Below are positions 25,703-33,440 of a stretch of 64,000 nucleotides of DNA, one piece after another. The stretch is taken from positions 62,001 to 126,000 of the forward strand of contig WTGF01000059.1 in the NCBI GenBank assembly GCA_011525385.1, in the 5' to 3' direction. The notes under the pieces were generated by a model that saw only the letters and a program-made list of their open reading frames with translations, made no database searches and was not told the DNA's origin. Source of the stretch: Chloroflexota bacterium. GTDB lineage: Bacteria > Chloroflexota > Anaerolineae > Aggregatilineales > Phototrophicaceae. Within the stretch, counting starts at the first letter, position 1. Each line of letters opens with the position of its first letter. The position numbers were made by a program, and so were the translations under genes.

Positions 25703-26491
25703 TCACTTGCCTTCCCAATCAATGGGATAGGTCTTGTCGATCATGGCTCCCACGGCGTTGCGGAAGTCTTCAGTACGAAATAGCTGCGCCTGCGCCCAAG
25801 CCTCGATTTGCAAGCCACGAGCGTGATCGCACATGTCGTTGATCACGCGCTTGGCGTAACTCACGGCAAGGGGCGCGGAGGCACACAAGTTCGCGACCAG
25901 TTCGGCCAGGCCCGCGTCCAGTTCGTCCCTGCCATAAACTGCGTCCAGCATCCCCCACTCCAGCGCCTGCTGAGCATCGATGTTCCTGCCAGTCATTACC
26001 AGATCTTTTGCGCGCGCAGGTCCGACGAGCGTCACCAAGCGAACGGTACCGCCGACATCCGGTATGATCCCCAGACGCGCTTCCGGCAAGCCCAGTTTGG
26101 CGCGCGCCGTCGCTATGCGAAAGTCGCATGCCAGCGCCAGTTCCAGCGCCATGCCCAAGCAGTAGCCATGCAAAACACAGATCACCGGCAGAGAACTTCG
26201 CTCAATCTTATTGAGGACGGCTTGGTATCTTGCGGTAAAGGGGAAGAGATTGCCGCGGACGCCTTCGTCAAGCGTTTGAAACTGACCCAGATCAATACCT
26301 GATGAAAAAACTCGACCTTCGGCACGGACAATGGCCACGCGAGCGCCGGCGTTGAATTCGGACTCAGCGTGATCGAAGGCGTCGGAAATGGCATCCATCA
26401 TCGCGTCGTTGATCGCGTTGCGCTCGTCCGGACGATTCAGCACAACTTCGAATACGGCGCTCTTTCTTTGGGTTTTGATCAGGCCTTCCAT
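25703..26491 (-). CDS. enoyl-CoA hydratase/isomerase family protein
   Basis: Crotonase-fold protein of 262 residues. The oxyanion-hole block FSSGIDLGQF (near 63-72) is present, and both catalytic glutamates of true hydratases are retained: one in ALELALACD and one in GLPEARLGIIPDVGG. Hydration of a 2-enoyl-CoA is therefore likely, though crotonase members also do isomerisation and other reactions and the acyl chain is unknown. It lies 26 bases downstream of fabD on the same strand, so they may share a transcript, and converges with nagA (7-base gap). Confidence 0.88.
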   Translation of the reverse strand: MEGLIKTQRKSAVFEVVLNRPDERNAINDAMMDAISDAFDHAESEFNAGARVAIVRAEGRVFSSGIDLGQFQTLDEGVRGNLFPFTARYQAVLNKIERSSLPVICVLHGYCLGMALELALACDFRIATARAKLGLPEARLGIIPDVGGTVRLVTLVGPARAKDLVMTGRNIDAQQALEWGMLDAVYGRDELDAGLAELVANLCASAPLAVSYAKRVINDMCDHARGLQIEAWAQAQLFRTEDFRNAVGAMIDKTYPIDWEGK

Positions 26492-26517
26492 CTCGCCCCC
26501 TGCCTACCGCTCCGCCC

Positions 26518-27471
26518 CTACGTAAGTGATTCCAGAAACTTATCCATTGCTTCGACGGTATTGAGGCTGAAGCGAATTCTCTTGCGGTCAATGCGGCGCA
26601 TCAAGCCGCTGAGCACCGTCCCGGCGCCGATTTCGACAAAGGTCTCGGCCCCGCTCGCGACAATCGCCCGCATTGATTCCGTCCAGCGAACCGCCTGTGT
26701 CAACTGTTGATTCAACTCTTTTCTGATGTCGTCGACCGAATCCAATGCATCCGCGCTGACATTGCCCAATAACTGCGCTTGCGGCACCTCCAGGTCTGTC
26801 GCCTCAATCGCTCTGTTAAATTCTCCCGAAGCTGATGTCATCAATGGCGAGTGAGCCGCGACGCTCACGGCCAACTTGACCGCTCGCCTGGCGCCGGATT
26901 CAGTTGCCAGCGCTACAGTTCGATCAACAGCTGACTCATCGCCGGAAATGACAGCTTGGCCCGGACAATTATCGTTGGCCAGGACAACCGTTTTTTGGGT
27001 CTCTTGGGATACAGTTGCGCACAAGACTTCGACAGTCTCGACATCCAAGCCGAGCAAGGCGGCCATGGCGCCCGGGTTTTCCTGTCCCGCCTTCTGCATC
27101 AGTTCTCCACGCCTCCGAACCAGAGTCAAGCCGTCTTCAAAAGATAGAGCGCCCGCTGCCGTCAAGGCCGAGAATTCGCCCAGGCTATGCCCGGCCATCC
27201 AGTTCGGCTCGCATTCGGGCACGAGTTCTTGCATGACTCGCCAAATCGCCAAGCTGCAAACGTAGAGCGCCGGCTGGGTATTGACGGTCTGGTTTAGCAG
27301 ATCTTCCGGTCCGTTCCAGCAGATATCTGATAAAGAGAAACCGAGCAACTCGTCGGCCTGCGCAAAACTGTGGCGCGCGATCTCGTATTGTTCGGCGAAG
27401 TCTTTGCCCATCCCCAAGACCTGAGAACCCTGCCCGGGGAAAACCGCCGCCGTCTTGCGCCAATTAATCAT
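26518..27471 (-). CDS. fabD: malonyl CoA-acyl carrier protein transacylase
   Basis: Transfers malonyl from CoA to ACP to start fatty acid elongation. The 317 residues contain FPGQGSQVLGMG near 11-22, the catalytic Ser in GHSLGEFSAL near 94-103, and the catalytic His in VAAHSPLM near 204-211. ACP, FabH and FabF genes are not adjacent. It lies downstream of rpmF, but a terminator separates the two, so fabD may depend on read-through or on a promoter in the 70-base interval after that terminator. Confidence 0.96.
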   Translation of the reverse strand: MINWRKTAAVFPGQGSQVLGMGKDFAEQYEIARHSFAQADELLGFSLSDICWNGPEDLLNQTVNTQPALYVCSLAIWRVMQELVPECEPNWMAGHSLGEFSALTAAGALSFEDGLTLVRRRGELMQKAGQENPGAMAALLGLDVETVEVLCATVSQETQKTVVLANDNCPGQAVISGDESAVDRTVALATESGARRAVKLAVSVAAHSPLMTSASGEFNRAIEATDLEVPQAQLLGNVSADALDSVDDIRKELNQQLTQAVRWTESMRAIVASGAETFVEIGAGTVLSGLMRRIDRKRIRFSLNTVEAMDKFLESLT

Positions 27472-27555
27472 CTATGTCGCGCCTCAAGCAAACGCTGCAC
27501 AAAAAAACGAAGAATAACAGAGCAAGCCCGCCAAGCCGCGCGGGACCGACGCGCG

Positions 27556-27583
27556 CAAAAAAACCGTGCGAAGTGGGCACGGT
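27556..27583 (-). terminator. rho-independent terminator after rpmF
   Basis: On the minus strand a perfect 7-bp stem, ACCGTGC/GCACGGT, with a CCACTTC loop is followed by a run of T (A run on the plus strand at 27557-27563). It lies about 32 bases after the rpmF stop and before fabD. Confidence 0.85.
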
Positions 27584-27614
27584 CTCTTGTCCAGTAGAAT
27601 CAGCCAAGTCGCGA

Positions 27615-27800
27615 CTAGTCATCCTTGACTTCCATGACCTTCTCGCCACCGTAGGCGCCGCATTTTGGGCATACGCGATGCGAAATACGGTACTCTCCAC
27701 AGTCTTCGCACTCTACCAGATGGTTCAAGGTCAAGGCATGGTGGGCGCGCCGACGATCGCGGCGCGATTTGGACACCTTTCTTTTGGGTAAGGGACCCAT
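27615..27800 (-). CDS. rpmF: 50S ribosomal protein L32
   Basis: A 61-residue basic protein with the L32 N-terminus (MGPLPKRKVSKSRRDRRRAH) and a four-cysteine zinc ribbon: CEDCG near 32-36 and CPKCG near 45-49. The zinc-binding form of L32 is complete. A strong terminator follows. Nothing but structural repeats lies in the 417 bases between its start and the divergent kinase gene. Confidence 0.96.
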   Translation of the reverse strand: MGPLPKRKVSKSRRDRRRAHHALTLNHLVECEDCGEYRISHRVCPKCGAYGGEKVMEVKDD

Positions 27801-27954
27801 TCCAGCGCTCCTGCAATCCGTTCAAGACAAACAAGGCATTTTATAAGTGTCCCAGCGACATTGTCAAGTGACAGCTGTCGCGGCAATGCATCCACTTCGG
27901 TTGAAACAGAAAACCTAATCGATCGAAGTCACCGAGGAGATGAAGCCGGTTATG

Positions 27955-27998
27955 TGTCCGACGAAAACATTTTTTCGGACATAAGTTTGTCCGTACGG
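27955..27998. promoter_or_regulatory. cluster of TGTCCG/CGGACA half-sites, possible operator
   Basis: TGTCCGA (27955-27961), TCGGACA (27975-27981) and TGTCCG (27988-27993) are alternating inverted half-sites, followed by the palindrome CGTACG. They can form two overlapping stem-loops or a multimeric protein-binding site. They lie in the 27801-28217 gap between the divergent rpmF and kinase genes; the rest of that gap has only a TATAAT box near its end. Confidence 0.4.
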
Positions 27999-28185
27999 CG
28001 CGGTGTATGCAGTCATTTGGGCAAAAGTTGAGGTCATTGTTGCATGGATTGCGGTGGAAAGGGCGACTGAATGGTCGCGTGTTTCGGTCACCACAAAGAT
28101 ACGAAGCGTGGTGGGATTGCGGACGGCAACGCTCAAGTTGCCTTACTGCCGGATTCACAACTCCGCCTTTTCCGCAGTGCCACGC

Positions 28186-28191
28186 TATAAT
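28186..28191 (+). promoter_or_regulatory. possible -10 box of the fructosamine-kinase-like gene
   Basis: A perfect TATAAT lies 27 bases before the ATG at 28218. No good -35 hexamer is seen at the right distance. Confidence 0.35.
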
Positions 28192-28217
28192 GACAGCATC
28201 AATGCGAGAACTCGCCC

Positions 28218-29072
28218 ATGAATCAACGTCAGCAATCCAGAATCGAAAGTATCCTCAACCAGCGAATCGCGCGGGTTACCGCCTTGGCAGGCGGCATGAT
28301 CAGCGAAGTGATCAAAATCGAATTCCGTAACGATGACGCGCTCGTGGCGAAAATCGGCGACGGCGCTCACGATTTGCGTACTGAGGGTTACATGCTCAGG
28401 TATCTCCGAGAGAAAAGCAACTTGCCCGTGCCGGAGGTGTACCATGAGGAAGCTGATCTCTTGCTCATGGCGTTCGTAGACGGCGCGACCGAGTGGGATT
28501 CAGCCAGCCTCGCTCAATTGGGACGTCTGCTGGCAAACTGCCATCAGATCAACGCGGGTTCCTATGGATTGGAGCGAGATACGCTAATCGGTCCTTTGCA
28601 TCAACCAAACGAGCAATCGGAATCCTGGATCGAGTTCTTTCGGGAGTATAGACTTCGGTACATGATTGGCGTAGCGCGCGAATCAGGACATTTGCCGTCT
28701 CGGTTGCAGGGACGACTTGCCGAATTCGCCGATCAAATCGAGCGATACTTGATCGAACCGCAGAATCCCGTCCTCATTCACGGCGACATGTGGAGAACGA
28801 ATGTCATCGTGCGCGACGGCAGTATCCGAGGCATCATTGATCCGGCGCTCTATTACGCCCATAACGAAATGGAGCTGGCCTACATGACGCTCTTTGATGG
28901 CGTCGGAAGGGAATTCTTCGCCGCGTATCGCGAGATACAGCCGGTTGAGAATGACTTCTTTGATACCCGCCGACATGTGTATAATCTGTATCCACTGCTG
29001 GTTCATCTGACGATTTTTGGCGCTATGTATCTGCAGCCCCTCGATGCCACACTAAGGCGCTTCTCGATATAG
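28218..29072 (+). CDS. fructosamine/ketosamine-3-kinase family protein
   Basis: APH-like kinase of 284 residues in the fructosamine kinase family, whose bacterial members phosphorylate sugar adducts of proteins or amino acids (often ribulosamines) so that they fall off. Visible are LAGGMISEVIKIEF (nucleotide loop), ALVAKIGD with the ATP-binding Lys, the catalytic LIHGDMWRTNVIV (near 187-199), and the family-specific IDPALYYAHNEMELAY (near 206-221). The next gene set makes lysine, but nothing shows a functional link. Substrate is inferred from the family only. Confidence 0.87.
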   Translation: MNQRQQSRIESILNQRIARVTALAGGMISEVIKIEFRNDDALVAKIGDGAHDLRTEGYMLRYLREKSNLPVPEVYHEEADLLLMAFVDGATEWDSASLAQLGRLLANCHQINAGSYGLERDTLIGPLHQPNEQSESWIEFFREYRLRYMIGVARESGHLPSRLQGRLAEFADQIERYLIEPQNPVLIHGDMWRTNVIVRDGSIRGIIDPALYYAHNEMELAYMTLFDGVGREFFAAYREIQPVENDFFDTRRHVYNLYPLLVHLTIFGAMYLQPLDATLRRFSI

Positions 29073-29189
29073 TATGTCTTGGGTATTATGCATAGGAAAG
29101 TTCATACATACTGCATATAGAGTGTCGCGCTCTTAGCCGCTAAAGTTCAGGGGCTGCACGAGTCTTTGAAGCAATGGGACGATCTCAAG

Positions 29190-29249
29190 ATGATTCGAAC
29201 CAGCGCTGTACGCACAAGCAAAAAGGCCAAGAAGAACCCTACCCGTTAG
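29190..29249 (+). CDS. putative lysine-codon-rich leader peptide of the lysW operon
   Basis: A 19-codon frame (MIRTSAVRTSKKAKKNPTR, then TAG) carries four Lys codons as two pairs (29220-29225 and 29229-29234), 5 to 9 codons before the stop. It is followed by an alternative pairing segment and a terminator before lysW. The layout is that of amino-acid attenuators, in which slow decoding of the scarce amino acid lets the operon be transcribed. The start codon has only a weak GGGA-like ribosome site, and another frame starting at 29173 overlaps, so translation is a hypothesis. It is too short to be judged by coding statistics. Confidence 0.5.
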   Translation: MIRTSAVRTSKKAKKNPTR

Positions 29250-29250
29250 A

Positions 29251-29310
29251 TTGGGCTTGTTTGTGTTGATCGGAAATTGAACGCATACCCGCCCAGATGG
29301 CGGGTTTTTT
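29251..29310 (+). promoter_or_regulatory. attenuator: terminator hairpin with competing antiterminator pairing
   Basis: The terminator is a 7-bp stem, ACCCGCC (29287-29293) with GGCGGGT (29299-29305), loop CAGAT, then T to 29310. TTGGGC (29251-29256), directly after the leader-peptide stop, can instead pair with GCCCAG (29291-29296), which overlaps the terminator's left arm, so only one structure can form. A ribosome waiting at the Lys codons leaves TTGGGC free, and a ribosome at the stop codon covers it. The terminator itself is clear; the regulatory reading is inference. Confidence 0.6.
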
Positions 29311-29367
29311 AATTCGAGCAACCTTACTATAGTTAGCCGCTGGCAACAATTGCAGGAGATACTCAAA

Positions 29368-29544
29368 ATGACAAATGAAGCGCCCCTCTGTCCAGAATGC
29401 GATGCCGAAGTTGACATTCCCGGCGATGCCATGGAAAACGAATTGCTGTCATGCCCGGATTGTGGTATCGAGCTGGAAATCATGAACCTGGATCCCATTG
29501 AACTGGAACTCGCGCCGGAGGTTGAGGAAGACTGGGGAGAATAG
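29368..29544 (+). CDS. lysW: LysW, amino-group carrier protein for lysine biosynthesis
   Basis: Small acidic carrier protein whose C-terminal glutamate is joined to the amino group of alpha-aminoadipate, protecting it and serving as a handle for the later enzymes. The 58 residues contain two CPEC/CPDC zinc knuckles (near 8-11 and 29-32) and end in the diagnostic EDWGE. The start is the ATG at 29368 with AGGAGA at the right distance; a TTG at 29350 would place that site inside the coding sequence. It is the first gene of the lysine operon, 58 bases after the attenuator. Confidence 0.97.
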   Translation: MTNEAPLCPECDAEVDIPGDAMENELLSCPDCGIELEIMNLDPIELELAPEVEEDWGE

Positions 29545-29549
29545 CAATC

Positions 29550-30428
29550 ATGCGTGTTGCCCTGCTTGTCACCCATATACGTGCCGAAGAGAAGCTGATA
29601 CTCGCGGCATTCAACAAGCGCGATATCAGCCCGGATATCATTCTCGACCGCGAACTCAACTTCAACATTTCGGAAGGACCGCAGCAATTGGCGCCAAGCG
29701 GAATCGCCTGGCGCGAATACGATATGATATTCGAACGCTGCGTCAGCACGTCGCGAGGGATGTATGCCCTGGCGATACTCAATAGTTGGGGCCTGCGCAG
29801 CTTCAATACTTACGAGACTGCCGCCATATGCGGGGACAAGCTACGGACCAGTATTGCGCTTACTCTGCACGGTATTCCTCAGCCGCATACGCGGGTCGCG
29901 TTCACGCCGGAAAGCGCGATGCAAGCCATCGAGATCGTTGAATACCCAGCCGTTTTGAAGCCGGTAACCGGTTCCTGGGGCCGTCTGTTAGCGCGCGTAC
30001 ACAACAGAGACAGCGCCGAGGCCATCCTGGAACATCGACAGACCTTGGGCGACTACAATCACCACATTTATTATGTGCAGGAATACGTCGACAAACCGGG
30101 TCGCGATATACGCGCTTTTGTGGTGGGCAATCGCACTATTGCCGCCATCTACCGCGAGTCCAACCACTGGATCACCAATACCGCTCGCGGCGGCCTAGCG
30201 AGCAACTGCCCGGTGACGGAGAGCTTAAACGAGATCTGCGTTCGCGCGGCCGACGCGGTTGGGGGCGGCATCCTGGCTATTGACTTGCTGGAAGACGCGG
30301 GGGGCAAATTCGTCGTCAACGAAATCAACCATACGATGGAATTCCGCAATAGCAGCAAACCGACAGGCGTCGACATCGCCCAGGAAGTCATCGACTTTGT
30401 TATCGGGGAAGTAGGAGTGGTCGCGTGA
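29550..30428 (+). CDS. lysX: alpha-aminoadipate--LysW ligase
   Basis: RimK-like ATP-grasp enzyme that ligates alpha-aminoadipate to the C-terminal Glu of LysW. The 292 residues show AVLKPVTGSWGRLLARV (near 134-150), QEYVDKPGRDIRAFVVG, NTARGGLASNC and the metal-binding end VVNEINHTMEFRNSS, all typical of LysX. It follows lysW after 5 bases, and its TGA overlaps the GTG of lysY. Only one such ligase is present, so there is no sign here of the ArgX-type second ligase for arginine. Confidence 0.95.
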   Translation: MRVALLVTHIRAEEKLILAAFNKRDISPDIILDRELNFNISEGPQQLAPSGIAWREYDMIFERCVSTSRGMYALAILNSWGLRSFNTYETAAICGDKLRTSIALTLHGIPQPHTRVAFTPESAMQAIEIVEYPAVLKPVTGSWGRLLARVHNRDSAEAILEHRQTLGDYNHHIYYVQEYVDKPGRDIRAFVVGNRTIAAIYRESNHWITNTARGGLASNCPVTESLNEICVRAADAVGGGILAIDLLEDAGGKFVVNEINHTMEFRNSSKPTGVDIAQEVIDFVIGEVGVVA

Positions 30429-31450
30429 TTCAAGCGGGGATCGTGGGCGGCAGCGGCTATACCGGCGGGGAGTTGTTGCGTCTGTTGCATTTTCATCCCG
30501 AAGTCGAGCTGGGGCAGATTACCAGTCGTGAGCAGGCGGGCCGCTACATTCACACCGTGCATCCCAATCTTCGTGATGTATCCAGGTTGAAGTTTAGCCA
30601 TCCCGACGGTCTGGAAGCTTGCGATATGCTTTTTTTGGCGATGCCGCACGGTACTGCCGGGCGTAAAATCGATCATTTCGCCGCGCTTGCGCCAAAGCTG
30701 ATCGATCTCTCGGCGGATTTCCGCCTTGACTGTTCGGCCAGTTATCAACGTTGGTATGGCGAAGATCATCCTGCGCCAAGCTGGCTGGATCGATTCGTAT
30801 ATGGATTGCCGGAGGTGTATCGCGAAAGCTTGATCGGCGCGAATTTCGTCAGCGGCGTGGGTTGCAACGCGACTGTTATTAACCTGGCTCTCTTGCCGCT
30901 TGTCAGTGCCGGCTTGCTGGAACGCGCGGCGATCGAGATCAAAGTAGGATCCTCTGAAGGCGGAAACAAAGCCAACGCCGGGTCCCATCATCCGATCCGA
31001 AGCGGCGCCGTGCGTACTTACAAAGCGACGGGTCATCGACACAAGGCGGAAGTTGAACTGGTACTGGGCAGGGACCACCCAATTGACTTCGCCGTTACCG
31101 CCATCGAGATGGTGCGCGGCGTTCACCTCTTAGCGCATTGTTATCTGAGCGAGCCGCAGGTCGAGCGCGACATATGGAAGCTGTATCGCGCTCACTATCG
31201 CGACGAGCCTTTCCTGCGATTGGTCAGCGGCAAAACAGGATTGCATCGCTTGCCGGAACCGCGCGTGGTTGCCGGCAGCAATTTCTGCGATATCGGCTTT
31301 GAGCTGGACGGGGACGGCCGGCGCCTGGTGGTGGTTGCGGCTTTGGACAATTTGGGCAAGGGCGCCGCCGGCAGTGCCGTCCAGTGCATGAATCTTATGT
31401 TCGAACTCGACGAGACTGCGGGATTGGCATTCCCGGGGGTGTATCCCTAG
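30425..31450 (+). CDS. lysY: LysW-aminoadipate semialdehyde reductase (ArgC-like)
   Basis: NADPH-dependent reductase of the ArgC family that converts LysW-aminoadipyl phosphate to the semialdehyde. The dinucleotide-binding GIVGGSGYTGGELLRLL lies at the N-terminus (5-21), and the catalytic Cys is in SGVGCNATVINLAL (near 141-154). The GCNAT form, as opposed to GCYPT in classical ArgC, supports LysY. Length is 341. It starts with GTG overlapping the lysX stop and is followed after two bases by lysZ. Its position among the LysW genes makes the lysine role secure, but a side role in arginine synthesis cannot be excluded. Confidence 0.93.
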   Translation: MIQAGIVGGSGYTGGELLRLLHFHPEVELGQITSREQAGRYIHTVHPNLRDVSRLKFSHPDGLEACDMLFLAMPHGTAGRKIDHFAALAPKLIDLSADFRLDCSASYQRWYGEDHPAPSWLDRFVYGLPEVYRESLIGANFVSGVGCNATVINLALLPLVSAGLLERAAIEIKVGSSEGGNKANAGSHHPIRSGAVRTYKATGHRHKAEVELVLGRDHPIDFAVTAIEMVRGVHLLAHCYLSEPQVERDIWKLYRAHYRDEPFLRLVSGKTGLHRLPEPRVVAGSNFCDIGFELDGDGRRLVVVAALDNLGKGAAGSAVQCMNLMFELDETAGLAFPGVYP

Positions 31451-31452
31451 TT

Positions 31453-32274
31453 ATGCGCGCAAAGATGACTCCTGATAAATTGCTGGTAGTCAAAATCGGC
31501 GGCGGCGCGGGCTTGGACCTGCCCGCGACTTGCGACGATCTGGCCTTGATTGCCGGCCAGCGCGCCCTGGTTGTGGTTCATGGCGTCAGCGCGATTATGG
31601 ATCAAATGTGCCGGGACCTGGGTATCGAAGTGCAATCGCTGACATCGCCGTCCGGCCATAGTTCTCGCTACACGCCGCCCGCCGTGCGCGACATCTATGT
31701 ACGCGCTTCGGAAGCGGCGAATCAAGGCGTGATATCCGCCCTGCGCCAACGAGGGGTGAATGCGCTGGGAATGTCGGGAAACGATGTTGTGATCAGCGGC
31801 AGGCGAAAAAAAGCGATTCGCGCTGTCATGAATGGGCGTGTTCGTATCGTGCGTGATGATTGCAGCGGCTCAATACAATCCGTGCATAGCGACGTCCTGC
31901 AAAGCGCGCTTGACGAGGGTCAAGTACCCGTGTTGCCGCCAATGGCGAGGGGCGATGATGGTTTGCTCAATGTCGACGGCGACCGCGCCGGCGCAGCCGC
32001 CGCGGCGGCGCTGGCTGCCGGTACGCTTGTTATCCTCAGCAATGTCAGAGGTTTGTATCGCGAGTTTCCAGACGAATCATCGTTCGTCTCGGAGGTGGCG
32101 CGTTCGCAGATAGACAGCGCGGAATCATGGGCACGGGGACGCATGAAACGCAAAATAATAGCGGCTCGCGAGGCGCTAGACGGCGGCGTAAGTCAGGTTA
32201 TCATCGCCGACGGCCGCGTCCCGCAGCCGGTATCAAGAGCGCTAGTGGGCGCAGGGACAAGGTTTGGAGCATGA
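31453..32274 (+). CDS. lysZ: LysW-aminoadipate kinase
   Basis: Amino acid kinase-fold enzyme that phosphorylates LysW-bound aminoadipate. The 273 residues include LLVVKIGGGAGL near 9-20, VVHGVSAIMDQMCRDLG, a GNDVVISG block and INVDGDR-like LLNVDGDRAGAAAA near 174-187. It is related to ArgB kinases but lies between lysY and lysJ. ATG 31453, two bases after the lysY stop, was chosen; a second ATG follows four codons later. Its TGA overlaps the lysJ ATG. Confidence 0.93.
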   Translation: MRAKMTPDKLLVVKIGGGAGLDLPATCDDLALIAGQRALVVVHGVSAIMDQMCRDLGIEVQSLTSPSGHSSRYTPPAVRDIYVRASEAANQGVISALRQRGVNALGMSGNDVVISGRRKKAIRAVMNGRVRIVRDDCSGSIQSVHSDVLQSALDEGQVPVLPPMARGDDGLLNVDGDRAGAAAAAALAAGTLVILSNVRGLYREFPDESSFVSEVARSQIDSAESWARGRMKRKIIAAREALDGGVSQVIIADGRVPQPVSRALVGAGTRFGA

Positions 32275-33437
32275 TTGACGCGGGCAGGCTATTCGACTTG
32301 GAAGACGGTCACGGCTCGGGCGCATACGGCAAAAGGCCAACTGCCCTCGTGCGCGGCGAGGGTGTCTATGTCTACGACGAGGACGGCGCTCGGTATCTGG
32401 ATGCCACAAGCGGCCAGGGCGTGGCGGCACTGGGTCACAGCCATCCAGCGGTAGTAGGAGCAATCACCGAGCAAGCGGGACGACTGATTACTTGCCACGA
32501 ATCTTTTTACAACGATCGTCGCGCCGAGTTCTACGATCTGTTGTCGGGTATCATGCCAGCCGATTTGCAGCGCTTTTTTCTCTGCAATAGCGGCGCCGAA
32601 GCTATTGAAGGCTCGCTGAAAGTGGCGAAGTTGCTGACGGGACGTGACGGCATCGTTGCGGCCAAACGCGCCTTCCACGGGCGGACCACCGGCGCCCTCT
32701 CGATGACCTGGACCCCAAAATATCGCAAACCGTTTCAAGCCTGGCTGCCATCTGTGACTCACATTCCCTATAACGACATAGAGGCCGCGCAGGGAGCAAT
32801 CACGGAAGATACGGCGGCGGTTGTGGCCGAGGCGGTGCAAGGCGAAGGCGGCGTGCATCCGGCCCAGGACGAATACCTGCAAGCTTTGCGCGATACCTGC
32901 GACCGCAGGGGCGCCATGCTCGTCTTTGATGAGATTCAAACCGGATTGGGACGGACCGGCCGTTGGTTCGGCTTTCAACATGCCGATGTCACGCCCGATA
33001 TCGTTGCTATAGCCAAGGCGATTGGCGGCGGCTTGCCCATGGGCGTCGTCAGTTGGCGCGCCACGCACGGTCCCATTGATCGCGCTACGCACGGCAGCAC
33101 CTTTGGCGGGAATCCGTTGGCATGCGCGGCGGCCATCGCTACTTTGACGACGCTGCGAGATCAGGGACTGGTAGAGCAGGCGGCGGGCAACGGCAGTTGG
33201 ATGGCCGAGCGCTTGCGCGCGCTCGAGCTCAACTCGGTCCGTGAGGTCCGCGGACGCGGTCTGATGCTTGGTTTGGAATTGCGCGGTCGCGTCACGCCGG
33301 CGCTTAAAGCGCTGCAGGAAACTGGCATTCTCGCCTTACCTGCCGGCCTGAACACGCTGCGTCTCTTGCCGCCGCTGATCATCACCCGCGAGCAGTTGCA
33401 AGTCATTGTGGACGCAATCGCCGAGGTTTTGGACTGA
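32271..33437 (+). CDS. lysJ: LysW-gamma-L-lysine aminotransferase
   Basis: Class III PLP-dependent aminotransferase that converts LysW-bound semialdehyde to LysW-lysine. Family blocks: DATSGQGVAALGHSHPAV near 43-60, SGAEAIEGSLKVAK, KRAFHGRTTGALS, VFDEIQTGLGRTGRWFGF near 219-236 (PLP-binding Asp), and IAKAIGGGLPMG with the Schiff-base Lys near 248. Length is 388. The start at 32271 overlaps the lysZ stop by four bases; the open frame upstream runs in another frame of lysZ and is not used. Related to ArgD, but context fixes it as LysJ. Confidence 0.94.
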   Translation: MIDAGRLFDLEDGHGSGAYGKRPTALVRGEGVYVYDEDGARYLDATSGQGVAALGHSHPAVVGAITEQAGRLITCHESFYNDRRAEFYDLLSGIMPADLQRFFLCNSGAEAIEGSLKVAKLLTGRDGIVAAKRAFHGRTTGALSMTWTPKYRKPFQAWLPSVTHIPYNDIEAAQGAITEDTAAVVAEAVQGEGGVHPAQDEYLQALRDTCDRRGAMLVFDEIQTGLGRTGRWFGFQHADVTPDIVAIAKAIGGGLPMGVVSWRATHGPIDRATHGSTFGGNPLACAAAIATLTTLRDQGLVEQAAGNGSWMAERLRALELNSVREVRGRGLMLGLELRGRVTPALKALQETGILALPAGLNTLRLLPPLIITREQLQVIVDAIAEVLD

Positions 33438-33440
33438 GCC

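Noticed and set aside
26492-26517. Short CGCCCCTAC stretch between crotonase and fabD resembling the end of the 17.7-kb element
   Set aside because: Only about nine bases match and there is no inverted partner, so it is not a supported copy.
27915-28136. Minus-strand frame of 73 residues in the rpmF-kinase gap
   Set aside because: No ribosome-binding site, no recognisable family, overlapping frames on both strands, and it contains the TGTCCG repeat array; more likely non-coding.
29173-29268. Alternative 31-codon frame (MGRSQDD...) in the lysW leader
   Set aside because: It overlaps the Lys-rich frame, has few Lys codons and ends in the middle of the alternative pairing region, so it fits attenuation less well; translation of either frame is unproven.
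29150-29290. tRNA-like GGTTCGAATC T-loop on the minus strand in the lysW leader
   Set aside because: The flanking bases do not form a T stem, and no anticodon arm, D arm or acceptor stem can be drawn, so the match is chance.
29073-29367. Lysine riboswitch (L-box) or T-box in front of lysW
   Set aside because: I looked for the conserved L-box junction and the T-box sequence with its specifier stem and found neither; the leader-peptide model explains the terminator better.
30149-31126. Minus-strand frame of 325 residues opposite lysX and lysY
   Set aside because: Antisense shadow of two certain genes, with no coherent domain.
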